Source of the DNA: Deltaproteobacteria bacterium
Lineage (GTDB): Bacteria > Desulfobacterota > Desulfobulbia > Desulfobulbales > Desulfurivibrionaceae
Direction of reading: 5' to 3'
Assembly: GCA_013349295.1 (NCBI GenBank)
Contig: DUZW01000016.1
Location: 1-64,000, forward strand
DNA: 64,000 nt
Positions 18,319 to 27,289 of the stretch are shown piece after piece. A program made the translations under genes and the position numbers. Every line of letters starts with the position of its first letter. Positions within the stretch are counted from its first letter, which is position 1. Under the pieces are notes generated by a model that was given only the letters and a program-made list of their open reading frames with translations, did not search any database and was not told the DNA's origin.

Positions 18319-20604
18319 ATGGAAAAACAATCTGTACAGAACATGGAACTGCTTGCCCCGGCCGGCACCCTTGAGGCCTTTGAGGCGGCGGTGGAGAGCG
18401 GGGCCGACGCAATCTATATCGGAGCTCCGGCCTTTAATGCCAGAGCCTTGGCCCGGCATTTTTCCCTGGCCGAGGTGGCGGCCATGATCGACCATGCCCA
18501 CAAGAACCGGGTTAAGGTCTATCTGGCTATGAACAGCCTGATGAAGGAGGAGGAGATCTCCAAGGCTGTGGAGGAGCTGGCCGCTCTCGAGGCGCTCAAG
18601 GCCGACGCCCTCATTATTCAGGATCTGGGCATTTCCTATCTGGCCCGCAAGTTTTTTCCCGGTTTGCGCCTGCATGCCAGCACCCTTATGGGGGCGCACA
18701 ATTCTCTTAATGTCCGGCAGTTTTTCGAGATGGGTTTTAAGCGGGTGGTTATGGCCCGAGAGATGACCCTTGGCGAGATAAGCCGGATTCATAAGCAATG
18801 TCCGGTGGAACTTGAGGTTTTTGTCCACGGGGCCCTCTGTTTCGCCTATTCCGGATTGTGTCTGTTCAGCAGCTATCTGGGTGGGAAAAGCGGGCTGCGC
18901 GGTCGTTGTGTTCAGCCCTGCCGCAGACGTTATACCTGGGGCAGCAAGGGCCGTGCTCTTGGGGCGCCTGCAGGGTATCTCTTTTCCATGAACGATCTGG
19001 CCGGGCTTGAGCTGATTCCCCAGCTGCGGCAGGCCGGGGTCAGCTCGCTTAAGATCGAAGGGAGGATGCGAAGCCCCCAATATGTGGCCTCGGTGGTCAA
19101 GGCCTATCGGCTGGCCCTTGATAATCCCTCGACTCCGACGGTGTTGGCCGAGGCCAAAGAGCTGCTGGAGCAGGCCATGGGTCGCAAAGCCTCGTTCGGC
19201 TATTTCAAAAAAGCCCAGCCGGCGGATATCATCGCTCCTCACCACTCGGGCAATATCGGCCTCTTTTTGGGCAAGATCGAGAAGGTCACTTCCAATCGCG
19301 CCCAGATGACCCTGAAAGAACCGCTCCGTTTGGGCGACCGGCTGCGTATCCATCAGGAAGGTTCCGGGGAGCGGCAGGGATTTACCCTCAAGGGGCTGTG
19401 GCAGGGCAAGGTGGCGTTGGAAAAGGCTGTGGCGGGCAGCAGGGTGCAGCTGGATTTGCCGCCGGGCGCGCAATGGGGCGACAGCCTCTACAAAGTGGAC
19501 TTGGGCGAACGCCGTCAGCAGGCGGCTAAGAAGGGTATCCAGCCGGGTATGTTCAGCAAGAAGGTGGCGAATCTGGTTGAGCCCCGCAAGCTCTCGCAGA
19601 TCGCCCATTTTCTCGGGCTGCCGGTTAATGGGCCGGTTGCTTCCAAGACCAGGGAGGAACGGCCTGCCCGCGGTAAGATTCAGATTCAGGCTCGCGGTCA
19701 GGCCCAGGCCCAGGCCCAAGGGCGTCGGGGCCTGGGCCAGGTACAATTACCCCTGGAGTGGTGGCTGAAGATCGATGATTTTGAATCGCTTAAAGTGCAG
19801 CTGCCCACACCTCCCTCGCGACTGGTCATCACCCTGTCCCGTCAGACTTTTGCCCAATTCTCCCGGCAGCAGAAACGGTTGACCCCGTATCGGCGGCGGC
19901 TGGTCTGGGCTCTGCCTCCGGTGATCCTGGAGGCGGATCTGGAGTTTTACCGGGAATCCATCGGTCATCTCCGCGCTAGCGGCTACAATGCTTGGCAGAT
20001 CGGGCACATCGGTCAGCGGTTGCTTTTTGAGGCGGCTGCCTCGGCCCCTGCTGAGCCGGGAGGCGAGAGGTTGCCTTCCGGTCGCAAGAAAGGGCGGCCT
20101 GGGCAGGCACCTACCGAGAGGCTGCTTCTTTTTGGCGACTATACGCTGAATGTTTTGAACAGCATGAGCATCCATGCCTTGGCCGGACTGGGGCTTAATA
20201 ACGTCCAGCTGGCCATTGAAACCGACCGGCAGAACCTTTTCGATGTTCTCGGCCATAAAAAGGCGCTACCGGCGGGCATGACCATCTATGGCTTGCCCCC
20301 GCTCTTCACCGCCCGGCTGGCTTCTTCTTTTTTTAAGTACGATCAGCCCTTGGTCAGCCCCAAGGGCGAGGTGATCGTGCTCAAGCAGTGTTGGGGCCAG
20401 ACCGTGGCCGTGGCCGATCAGCCGTTTTCCCTCTTTCCGTACAGTACTGAGCTTGCCGCTCGGGGCGTTGCCTTTGCCGTGGTTGATCTTTCCCACATGC
20501 GGCCTCGCCCGGACGAGCTGGTCGCCATCTTTCGCCAGTCGGGCCAGCCCGGGCGTGGCGGCCGCAGACTCAGCACCTTCAACTATACCGGAACCCTCTT
20601 GTGA
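18319..20604 (+). CDS. U32-family protein (YdcP/RlhA-like, with C-terminal extension)
   Basis: A 761-residue protein with the U32 core: MELLAPAGTLEAFEAAVESG, LHASTLMGAHN, the Cys-bearing HGALCFAYSGLCLFSSYLGG and RGRCVQPCRRRY, and LKIEGRMRSPQYV. Members such as RlhA hydroxylate 23S rRNA and carry an iron-sulfur cluster; others act in ubiquinone or prephenate-linked hydroxylation. The Cys residues fit a cluster. A second part (about 330-761) holds a beta domain and another TIM-like segment. Between them a low-complexity stretch near residue 465 reads ARGQAQAQAQGRRG, encoded by GGCCCA repeats. The start at 18319 begins just before the conserved core; the ribosome site is weak. The stop overlaps the next GTG. 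Confidence 0.82.
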   Translation: MEKQSVQNMELLAPAGTLEAFEAAVESGADAIYIGAPAFNARALARHFSLAEVAAMIDHAHKNRVKVYLAMNSLMKEEEISKAVEELAALEALKADALIIQDLGISYLARKFFPGLRLHASTLMGAHNSLNVRQFFEMGFKRVVMAREMTLGEISRIHKQCPVELEVFVHGALCFAYSGLCLFSSYLGGKSGLRGRCVQPCRRRYTWGSKGRALGAPAGYLFSMNDLAGLELIPQLRQAGVSSLKIEGRMRSPQYVASVVKAYRLALDNPSTPTVLAEAKELLEQAMGRKASFGYFKKAQPADIIAPHHSGNIGLFLGKIEKVTSNRAQMTLKEPLRLGDRLRIHQEGSGERQGFTLKGLWQGKVALEKAVAGSRVQLDLPPGAQWGDSLYKVDLGERRQQAAKKGIQPGMFSKKVANLVEPRKLSQIAHFLGLPVNGPVASKTREERPARGKIQIQARGQAQAQAQGRRGLGQVQLPLEWWLKIDDFESLKVQLPTPPSRLVITLSRQTFAQFSRQQKRLTPYRRRLVWALPPVILEADLEFYRESIGHLRASGYNAWQIGHIGQRLLFEAAASAPAEPGGERLPSGRKKGRPGQAPTERLLLFGDYTLNVLNSMSIHALAGLGLNNVQLAIETDRQNLFDVLGHKKALPAGMTIYGLPPLFTARLASSFFKYDQPLVSPKGEVIVLKQCWGQTVAVADQPFSLFPYSTELAARGVAFAVVDLSHMRPRPDELVAIFRQSGQPGRGGRRLSTFNYTGTLL
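19707..19738. repeat. Perfect 11-bp GC-rich inverted repeat inside the U32 gene
   Basis: GGCCCAGGCCC (19707-19717) pairs with GGGCCTGGGCC (19728-19738) across a 10-base loop. The left arm is part of a short (GGCCCA)n run encoding alternating Ala-Gln. It lies in the low-complexity linker of the U32 protein. Confidence 0.8.
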
Positions 20605-21392
20605 ACCGGGCATCTTCTCCTGCCTGCATCTTCCTGGCCCTGCTGGGGGTATGCTTCGCCCTTTTGGGGCTGGCGGGAACCGCTGTTTCTGCTCCGTCTC
20701 CAGATGAACAGGAGGCCCGCGCCATTCTTTTTGAAATCGACGATCTCTGGCGCGCCACCAGCTCACAGGGCACGGTGCGCATGCAAGTAACAACTGCCAA
20801 TTACACCCGGACCCTGCGCATGGAGATTTGGTCCAAGGGCAAGGATAAATCCTTGGTCCGCATCGTCTCGCCACTCAAGGAAAAGGATACCGCCAGCCTG
20901 AAAACAGGCAACACCATGTACACTTATCTTCCCAAGACCGATCGCACCATTCGCCTCACCTCCAGCATGATGATGAGCTCTTGGATGGGCAGCCATTTCA
21001 CCAACGACGATCTGGTCAAGGAGTCGCGGCTTGCCGATGATTATGACCCGAGGATTACCTTCCGGGGGAAAAGAGAGGGGAGGGAGATCATTGAATTCAC
21101 CTTGTTGCCGCACCAGGATGCCGCCGTGGTCTGGGGCAGGATAGTCATGACGGTGACGGCCCAGGGGCATCTTCCCCTGCTTGCCACCTACTATGACGAG
21201 GATGGCGTCCTGGCCCGCACCATCTATTTCAGCGAGGTCAAGAAGATGGGGGGCCGCCTCCTGCCCGCTGTGCTCAAGGTCGTCCCCACCGACAAGCCCG
21301 GGGAATACACGGAGCTGGTTTATGAAACCATGCGGTTTGATCTTGATCTGCCGGAGTCGCTTTTTTCCCTGCTGGAGTTACGTCGCCGTTGA
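20601..21392 (+). CDS. Outer-membrane lipoprotein-sorting (LolA-like) protein
   Basis: A 263-residue periplasmic protein. The signal peptide ends near AVSA, and the domain then follows the LolA-like sorting family: LFEIDDLWRATSSQGTVRMQ, WSKGKDKSLVRIVSPLKEKD, NTMYTYLPKTDRTIRL, and a final strand set (LVYETMRFDLDLPESLF). The fold is an open half-barrel that holds lipid or acyl chains. The GTG at 20601 overlaps the U32 stop (GTGA). It is followed by two FtsX-type permeases, an ATPase and a barrel, so it probably carries cargo between inner and outer membrane for that transporter. Confidence 0.85.
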   Translation: MNRASSPACIFLALLGVCFALLGLAGTAVSAPSPDEQEARAILFEIDDLWRATSSQGTVRMQVTTANYTRTLRMEIWSKGKDKSLVRIVSPLKEKDTASLKTGNTMYTYLPKTDRTIRLTSSMMMSSWMGSHFTNDDLVKESRLADDYDPRITFRGKREGREIIEFTLLPHQDAAVVWGRIVMTVTAQGHLPLLATYYDEDGVLARTIYFSEVKKMGGRLLPAVLKVVPTDKPGEYTELVYETMRFDLDLPESLFSLLELRRR

Positions 21393-21423
21393 CCTGAGCC
21401 TTGTGTTTCTTGAGAGGTGAAAC

Positions 21424-22647
21424 GTGCAGATTGTTTTCTTTGCCTTAAGAAATTTCAATCGCGCCCGGACCAGAACCTGGATTACCGTCGGGGCCATGGC
21501 CTTTGCCTGCGCGATCATGATCTTTTATGCCAGTCTGCTGGAGGGCTGGCTCGCAGGCATGGAAAAAAATGCGGTGGGCATGGATCTCGGTGAGTTTCAG
21601 ATTCATGGCAGAGGCTACCGTGCTGATCCGGATCTCTATAAGATAATTACCGAAGAGGGAGGAGTGCTTGCCCAACTGGATCGGCAGGGTTTTGTCGCGG
21701 CCCCGCGACTCCATGCAAGTGGGCTGGCGGCGGCGGGCAATGCCTCAAGCGGCATCGAGCTGCGGGGCGTTGATTTGGTCAGGGAGGGGCTGGTTACCGC
21801 TCTTAACCAGCATGTCTGGCAGGGGCAATGGCTTGCCGAAAACGACCAGGCAGGGGTGGTGGTTGGCCGAAAGCTGGCCCGGATTTTGGGTCTTGCGGTG
21901 GGAGACGAGGTGGTGGTGGTGGCCCAGGCTGCGGACGGCTCCACGGCAAACGAACTCTTCCGGGTGCGGGGCATCCTGAAATCGGTGTCCGAAGGGGTTG
22001 ACCGCAGCGGGTTTCTCATGACCGCAGCCACTTTCCGCAGGCTGATGATCGTGCCGCAAGGGGTGCAGCAGATCGTGGTCAAGCGGCAAGTGCCTTCGGA
22101 GAATCTGGATCAGGCCACAAGTCGATTGAGCCGATTGCTTCCCAACTATGAAGTGCGCAATTGGCGGCAACTGCAACCTGTACTGGCCCGGCTTTTTGAG
22201 ATGAGCGATATCTCCCTGGTGATTATGCTGCTCATCACCTATGCCGCGGTGGGTATTCTGACCCTCAACGCCCTGTTGATGAGCGTTTTTGAGCGTATCC
22301 CTGAGTTCGGGGTCATGAAGGCCCTGGGGTTTTCCCCTTGGGGGCTTTTCGCCATGATCGTGGTGGAGAGTATGCTTCAAGTCACTGTGGCCGTAGTTCT
22401 GGCCGTGGCCGTCGGCCTGCCTCTTTCTTTCTATTTCAGCCATCATCCCATCGATTTTTCCGGCTTTGTTCAATCCTCCTCAACCATTGCCGGGATCGCC
22501 TTTGATCCAAAATGGTACTGCGTGGTCACCGTCAACAGTGTGGTACTGCCCATCCTTTTTCTCTATCTGGTAGCGGGGTTAGCCATTCTTTACCCTGCCC
22601 TCAAGGCCGCGATGCTTAAACCGCTGGCCGCTATTTATCATCGTTAA
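21424..22647 (+). CDS. FtsX/MacB-type ABC transporter permease (first)
   Basis: A 407-residue inner-membrane protein with the LolC/MacB layout: one N-terminal helix (residues ~20-40), a large periplasmic domain (~45-255), then three helices with the FtsX pattern (VIMLLITYAAVGILTLNALL, FERIPEFGVMKALGFSP, LFAMIVVESMLQ). The GTG at 21424 is preceded by GAGAGGTG. It pairs with the second permease downstream to form a heterodimer in the manner of LolC/LolE (inference from the gene order). Members use mechanotransmission to move lipoproteins or other substrates out of the membrane rather than across it. Confidence 0.9.
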   Translation: MQIVFFALRNFNRARTRTWITVGAMAFACAIMIFYASLLEGWLAGMEKNAVGMDLGEFQIHGRGYRADPDLYKIITEEGGVLAQLDRQGFVAAPRLHASGLAAAGNASSGIELRGVDLVREGLVTALNQHVWQGQWLAENDQAGVVVGRKLARILGLAVGDEVVVVAQAADGSTANELFRVRGILKSVSEGVDRSGFLMTAATFRRLMIVPQGVQQIVVKRQVPSENLDQATSRLSRLLPNYEVRNWRQLQPVLARLFEMSDISLVIMLLITYAAVGILTLNALLMSVFERIPEFGVMKALGFSPWGLFAMIVVESMLQVTVAVVLAVAVGLPLSFYFSHHPIDFSGFVQSSSTIAGIAFDPKWYCVVTVNSVVLPILFLYLVAGLAILYPALKAAMLKPLAAIYHR

Positions 22648-22657
22648 TGGAGCAGTG

Positions 22658-23899
22658 ATGCAGCTCGGAACCATGGCATGGCGAACCCTGATGCGCAACA
22701 AGCGGCGGAGTGTGATCACCGCTTTTTCCGTGGGCTTTGGCGTTTTGCTCTCCGTGACCTTTACCGCCTCCGGCGACTATGCCTATACCAACATGATCAA
22801 TACCAGTGCGGTAATGGGGTTGGGGCATCTGAGTGTTGAGCATCCGGATTTTCGGGATACCCCGACCTTGGACAAGCGGTTGGTCGATGCAGAGGCCGTA
22901 CAACAGAGGGTTTTGCAAATTTCCGGAGTAACCGGTGCGCTGGTCCGCATCATGGGTCAGGCCATGTTTGCCAGCGGCGCCAAGAGTGTGGGTGGCGCCT
23001 TCATCGCCATTGACCCGGCCCAGGAAACACCGGCCCATAATATCTTCCTGCGCACCCTTATTGAAGGGCAGTGCTTTTCAGCCGGCGAGGATCGCGGGGT
23101 GGTGGTCGGGGCAAAGATGGCGGAAAAACTGAACCTGCGGTTGGGCAAGAAATTGATCTTCACCATGACCGATAAGAATGGCGAGCTGGTCAGCGAGCTT
23201 GGCCGGGTGAGCGGTATTTTCAGAACCGGAGACGACTCGGTGGACGGGGGGGTGGTCCTTTTGCCGCTTGACTTGGTGCGCAAAGCGCTCGGCTATGAAC
23301 CCACGGCTGCCTCCCTGGTGGCGATCTTTCTTGAAGATCATCGGGCGGCGAAAACGATCCAGGGTGATCTTGCCCAGCTGTGGTCCCGGAGCAAGGAGAT
23401 TACCGTGCTCACCTGGCAGGAAAGCCAGGCTGATCTCGCCGGGTTGATCGCCGTGGATCAGCTGTTCAACTATCTGCTTCAGTTTTTGGTCGGTCTGGTC
23501 ATTGCCGCCGGGATCATGAATACCTTGTTGATGAGCGTTATGGAAAGGCAACGGGAATTTGGGATAATGATGGCGCTGGGGATGATGCCGGGCCAAGTCG
23601 TGCGGCTGGTGCTGCTGGAGTCCTGCTGGCTCGGAATTTTGGGGTTGGCTCTGGGGGTGGTTATCACCACGCCCTGGTTCCTTTATATGACCAGGATCGG
23701 CCTTGATTTCAGCGGGCAGATAGGGACGGATTACAGTGCCGGCGGGGTTTTGATAGATCCGGTGATGAAGTTTCGCCTTTACAGGGAAAGCGCCATGTGG
23801 ATAGCATGGGCGGTGTTTTTCCTGACCATCGTGGCCGCGATCTTTCCGGCCTTTAAGGCGGGCAGGATGACTCCGGTGGAAAATCTGAAGCAGGGATAG
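22658..23899 (+). CDS. FtsX/MacB-type ABC transporter permease (second)
   Basis: A 413-residue protein with the same four-helix layout as its neighbour. It has an N-terminal helix after WRTLMRNKRRSVITAFSVG, a periplasmic domain (GLGHLSVEHPDF, GVVVGAKMAEKLNLRLG), and the FtsX segment VIAAGIMNTLLMSVMERQRE, FGIMMALGMMPGQVVRLVLL. The final helix leads into FPAFKAGRMTPVENLKQG, typical of LolE/MacB C-termini. Start chosen at ATG 22658, with GGAG five bases upstream; a GTG directly before it is in frame. It lies 10 bases after the first permease. Confidence 0.9.
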   Translation: MQLGTMAWRTLMRNKRRSVITAFSVGFGVLLSVTFTASGDYAYTNMINTSAVMGLGHLSVEHPDFRDTPTLDKRLVDAEAVQQRVLQISGVTGALVRIMGQAMFASGAKSVGGAFIAIDPAQETPAHNIFLRTLIEGQCFSAGEDRGVVVGAKMAEKLNLRLGKKLIFTMTDKNGELVSELGRVSGIFRTGDDSVDGGVVLLPLDLVRKALGYEPTAASLVAIFLEDHRAAKTIQGDLAQLWSRSKEITVLTWQESQADLAGLIAVDQLFNYLLQFLVGLVIAAGIMNTLLMSVMERQREFGIMMALGMMPGQVVRLVLLESCWLGILGLALGVVITTPWFLYMTRIGLDFSGQIGTDYSAGGVLIDPVMKFRLYRESAMWIAWAVFFLTIVAAIFPAFKAGRMTPVENLKQG

Positions 23900-23935
23900 T
23901 TCCTTCTAAGTTTGAACCATACAGAAAGGCCGAGC

Positions 23936-24631
23936 ATGAACAACACGCCGTTGGTGCAACTTGAAAATGTCAGCAGGATTTACCAGCAGGGCAAGCTACA
24001 GGTCGCTGCGGTGACGGATTTTTCCCTGGAGGTCCAGTGTGGTGAATTCAGCGTGCTCTGCGGCCCATCCGGTTCCGGAAAGACTACGATTCTCAATCTG
24101 ATCGGCGCCCTGGATGAACCGTCCCAGGGCAGGGTACTGCTTGAGGGGCGCGATCTGGCTCAACTGGGTCGCAGCGACCTGGCCAGGCTGCGGCGCGACC
24201 GCATCGGTTTTGTCTTCCAGTCTTACAACCTTAACCCGGTGCTGACCGCCTGTGAAAACGCCGAGTTTGTTCTGGCCCTGCAGAATATTCCCCATGCCCA
24301 GCGGCGTCAGCGGGTCATGGCGGTGCTGGCCGAGGTCGGCATGGCCGAACTGGCCGAGCGCAGGCCGGATGAGCTTTCCGGTGGTCAGCAGCAGCGGGTT
24401 GCCATTGCTCGGGCCATCGTCTCCCGACCTGCCATTGTCCTTGCGGATGAGCCCACCGCCAATGTGGATTCGGCAACGGCGGCTGCGATCCTTGAGCTCA
24501 TGGAGCGTCTCAACCATGAGCAGGGCGTAACCTTTCTTTTTTCCACCCATGATCAGCGGGTCATGGATCGGGCCCACCGGCTCATCCATCTCCGGGACGG
24601 CAGATTGGAGCGCGATGAGGTGCGCGGATGA
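23936..24631 (+). CDS. LolD/MacB-type ABC transporter ATP-binding protein
   Basis: A 231-residue ATPase with Walker A GPSGSGKTT, Q-loop FVFQSYNLNPVLTACEN, signature LSGGQQQRVAIARAI, Walker B IVLADEPTANVDS and H-loop FSTHDQRVM. The NLNPVLT segment and the length are those of the LolD/MacB/FtsE group that works with FtsX-type permeases. The start at 23936 is preceded by AAGGCC and begins the conserved region. Its stop overlaps the barrel gene start (ATGA), so the whole cluster is probably one transcript. Confidence 0.93.
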   Translation: MNNTPLVQLENVSRIYQQGKLQVAAVTDFSLEVQCGEFSVLCGPSGSGKTTILNLIGALDEPSQGRVLLEGRDLAQLGRSDLARLRRDRIGFVFQSYNLNPVLTACENAEFVLALQNIPHAQRRQRVMAVLAEVGMAELAERRPDELSGGQQQRVAIARAIVSRPAIVLADEPTANVDSATAAAILELMERLNHEQGVTFLFSTHDQRVMDRAHRLIHLRDGRLERDEVRG

Positions 24632-25869
24632 GGAGGGCTGGTCTCTCACTGTCCACGCTTTTCGTGGGCGTGCTTTCCCTTTTTTCTGCTCAGGGACAGG
24701 CGTTTACCGAGTGGCAATCAGAGGATGCCTCTGTAAACCTGCGGGGATTTACCGGTCTGGGTGTTGCTTATAGCCGAAATCCGGAGGCAGCAGAGTTTTA
24801 TGAGAGCCGAGAGGATCTGTATTGGGATTTGGACCAACGGCTTCTGGTTGCGGCAAAGTATCGCGAGAATGGACGTTTTGATCTGAATCTCCTGCAAAAT
24901 TTCCGCGCCACACCCAATAACGCCCTTGGCGCCAGGCAGGCCGATCCAGAGCGAAGCGGCCTGCTTTCCTGGCAGCAGCATGCAACCGGCAACTCCGAGG
25001 CGAGCCTCAGTGTGGATACCGCCGCCTTCCATTATGTACGGCAGAACACCGAATGGAGCATTGGCCGACAACCGGTGAACTTGGCCACCACCATGTATTT
25101 TACTCCCAATGATTTTTTTGCCCCCTTTGCGGCGCAAACCTTTTATCGAGCTTACAAACCGGGGGTTGACAGCGGACGGGCCGAGGTGCGACTGGGAAAT
25201 CTTGCCCAGTTGAGCCTGATCGGGGTACTTGGTTATGCGCCCAAGAGCACGACTGATACAGATTGGAACCACCGGCCAGATTGGAGCAGGAACTCTTTGC
25301 TGGCCAGGCTTGTCGTCAATCGCAACGATTGGGAATTTGGGGTTCTTGGAGGTTCGGTGCGTACGCACCGAATCACCGGCGGTTCTCTGCAGGGGGAGCT
25401 TTTTGACTGGCTTGGTATCCGGGCGGAGGGGCATTATGCCGACCCGGAACAAGACGGACTTGCCGGCGGCACCGAGGTGAGTGTGGGGCTGGAACATCGT
25501 TTTGCCGACAGCCTTGAGCTGCGTCTTGAGCAGTTCCATCATGGCCAGGGATATAGTTCCAGCGAGGCCCTAAATCAGGCCTTGGTTTCAGGTCGTCTGG
25601 GGGAAGGATACACGGGGCGGGATTACACAGCCTTGGGCGCAAGTTACGAGTTTTCTCCGTTGCTGACCGGGCAAGCCCTGCTTCTTGTCAACTGGAGCGA
25701 TCATTCCCAGCAGTTGAGTCTCAATGGGGTGTACTCGCTTTCCGATGAGGCGGAGTTTGCGGTAGGCCTTTCTCTTCCCAGGGGTGATCGTCCAGAGAAC
25801 AGCTCCATCGTTTCTGAATTCGGCCTTGTCCCCACCACTTTCAGTTGTGCGTTTCGGGTGTATTACTGA
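24628..25869 (+). CDS. Predicted outer-membrane beta-barrel protein of the ABC cluster
   Basis: A 413-residue protein with a signal peptide (LSTLFVGVLSLFSAQGQA). The rest is rich in alternating polar/hydrophobic strands with aromatic girdle residues (LVNWSDHSQQLSLNGVYSL) and ends in FSCAFRVYY, an aromatic C-terminus favoured by barrel-assembly machinery. I recognise no named family. Starting on the ATPase stop codon, it is the last gene of the LolA-permease-permease-ATPase run. It may be the outer-membrane element or the cargo receiver of that system (inference). Confidence 0.75.
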   Translation: MRRAGLSLSTLFVGVLSLFSAQGQAFTEWQSEDASVNLRGFTGLGVAYSRNPEAAEFYESREDLYWDLDQRLLVAAKYRENGRFDLNLLQNFRATPNNALGARQADPERSGLLSWQQHATGNSEASLSVDTAAFHYVRQNTEWSIGRQPVNLATTMYFTPNDFFAPFAAQTFYRAYKPGVDSGRAEVRLGNLAQLSLIGVLGYAPKSTTDTDWNHRPDWSRNSLLARLVVNRNDWEFGVLGGSVRTHRITGGSLQGELFDWLGIRAEGHYADPEQDGLAGGTEVSVGLEHRFADSLELRLEQFHHGQGYSSSEALNQALVSGRLGEGYTGRDYTALGASYEFSPLLTGQALLLVNWSDHSQQLSLNGVYSLSDEAEFAVGLSLPRGDRPENSSIVSEFGLVPTTFSCAFRVYY

Positions 25870-25948
25870 TCCCGAGATTTGCGTAGGGGGGAACTTTTCC
25901 GCGACTCTTGATTGTAGTGCGGCCGGACCGGCCGCATCGTTTTCAGCC

Positions 25949-26164
25949 TCAGGAAAAACCCGATTTTGTGGAGCAGCCCGAAAGCGCTCCGGAGGGGATG
26001 GAGCTTGAGCCGGAGGAAATCCGGAAGCTTGAGGCGGAGATGGTTTTTTTTACGTTGCTGCTGCCGCATTTCGGGCAAACGGCTTCGGCGGCGGCTTCTG
26101 TAGAAGTGACAATGGTTTCGAATAAGGCCTTGCATTCCTGGCAGCGGTATTCATAGATGGGCAT
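25949..26164 (-). CDS. FmdB-family zinc-ribbon protein
   Basis: A 71-residue protein beginning with the hallmark MPIYEYRCQECKALFE and carrying CPKCGSSNVKK. The two CxxC pairs form a zinc ribbon. The tail is Ser/Gly-rich. These proteins are widespread and were first named from the formamide amidase locus; the biological role is unclear (often called putative regulatory protein). It is convergent with the barrel gene and has no close partner on its own strand. Confidence 0.9.
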   Translation of the reverse strand: MPIYEYRCQECKALFETIVTSTEAAAEAVCPKCGSSNVKKTISASSFRISSGSSSIPSGALSGCSTKSGFS

Positions 26165-26570
26165 GGCGTTCTCCTTGCTGATTGCTTGGTCGGTTTCGCG
26201 GTTCCATGGAGAAATAGAATTTAAGTCTTTTCTTAATTGTTGTCCAGATTAAAATGTATTGGTCAATCTCAATTTCCCACCTGTGTTTTTTGCAAAGGAT
26301 TGTGACGGGCTTTGAGTCAGTTCGTCTCAAATATCAGGGCGGAGACAGGCATCAGGAGGGTGCCTGGTCCGAAGCCGGAAAAGAGGGTCAGGCCGGAAAC
26401 AGCAAGGGGAGCGGTGCAGTTAATCAGATAGTTCTGAGGGGGTATGGCGATTTTCACCGTGGCGGCACGACGAGGGATTGCCATGGAAAACAAAAGGCGA
26501 GAAATCTCCCGCCTCTTGTTTCGTGCTGATTTCAGAAAATGCCGTGCGGTTCATTCCCTGGCAGTCTGAC
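26165..26570. other. Gap with no recognised gene
   Basis: About 400 bases between the FmdB start and the SEC-C stop. A terminator-like hairpin lies at 26491-26518. A stretch near 26385-26415 (GGGTCAGGCCGGAAACAGCA) superficially recalls the SRP RNA apical loop but does not fold like one. Nothing else is seen. Confidence 0.4.
26491..26518 (-). terminator. Hairpin terminator after the SEC-C gene
   Basis: On the minus strand CAAGAGGCGGGAGA faces TCTCGCCTTTTG, giving a stem of about eight strong pairs extended by A-T pairs. It is followed by TTTTCC. It lies some 50 bases after the SEC-C stop. Confidence 0.55.
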
Positions 26571-27086
26571 TCAGCCTGGCTGTGCTTGGCTCTCTTGATC
26601 GGTGTCCAGGTGGATGGTGCTGATCAGTTCGGGCGGAATGCGGCTGCGGATTTTTTTTACCGTGGAAAGAATGGAATGGACCGGATAGTCTTCCCGAATC
26701 TCTTCGCTCTTGTCCTTGTATGAGGTGAGAATAAATTTTTTGTTTTTGATATCGAACTTGTGGGTCCAGTTGATTTCGATGGTTTCAGGATTCTCTTCGA
26801 TCTGCACCTCGAGCTTTTCTCCTCCCTGCGCCACCTGGATGGCATCCATGTCTGTTACTTCCAGGAGCCAGGCGTCGCCGTTGGTGGTGGAGAAAAGAAC
26901 GAAAACTCCCAGGGCCAGGACCGCTGCTTTCTTGGCCCTGGCGCTTTCCTGGATTTTTTCTACTTCAAATTTTACCGAGGGGATAGCGGGTTTTGCTGGG
27001 GAGCTGGTGCGAGCTCCCAGGCAGCACCTCTTGAATTTCTTCCCGCTGCCGCAGAAACACAGATCATTTCTTCCTATCTTGGCCAT
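26571..27086 (-). CDS. SEC-C zinc-motif protein with a conserved C-terminal region
   Basis: A 171-residue protein. The N-terminus has the SEC-C metal motif KIGRNDLCFCGSGKKFKRCC as in the tail of SecA. A linker with an Ala/Val-rich helix (ARAKKAAVLALGVFVLFST) follows; it may be a membrane-leaning strand-helix rather than a true membrane span. The C-terminal half is beta-rich (DAWLLEVTDMDAIQVAQGG, FDIKNKKFILTSYKD). The start is placed at MAKIGR, the normal start of this motif. An upstream in-frame extension of 42 codons looks unreal. SEC-C proteins bind zinc and may contact SecB or ribosomes; the function here is unknown. Confidence 0.78.
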   Translation of the reverse strand: MAKIGRNDLCFCGSGKKFKRCCLGARTSSPAKPAIPSVKFEVEKIQESARAKKAAVLALGVFVLFSTTNGDAWLLEVTDMDAIQVAQGGEKLEVQIEENPETIEINWTHKFDIKNKKFILTSYKDKSEEIREDYPVHSILSTVKKIRSRIPPELISTIHLDTDQESQAQPG

Positions 27087-27289
27087 ATGGAGTCTCTCTT
27101 CTGACGTAATCGCTTGCAGAGTTATGGAGTTGCAGGTTTTGGTCTCGGTTTTTGTCCCGTGATTACTAACCTTTTGATTGCGTGGTTTCAGGCTGGTGTG
27201 AAACTGTGCCACTATGCCATGTGCGGCATGGTTTGTAAAGCCGTGCGTGCATCCACCGCGCCCGGTCGGAGTGCGTTTGTTTTTTGTTT

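Noticed and set aside
18157-19746. 529-codon minus-strand frame opposite the U32 gene
   Set aside because: No domain is recognisable in it, and the plus strand has the U32 signature and an overlapping operon structure.
26385-26415. SRP RNA-like sequence GGGTCAGGCCGGAAACAGCA
   Set aside because: It recalls the apical GGTCAGG...GGAA...AGCA of signal recognition particle RNA, but the closing pairs around GGAA are missing and the flanks do not form the long hairpin.
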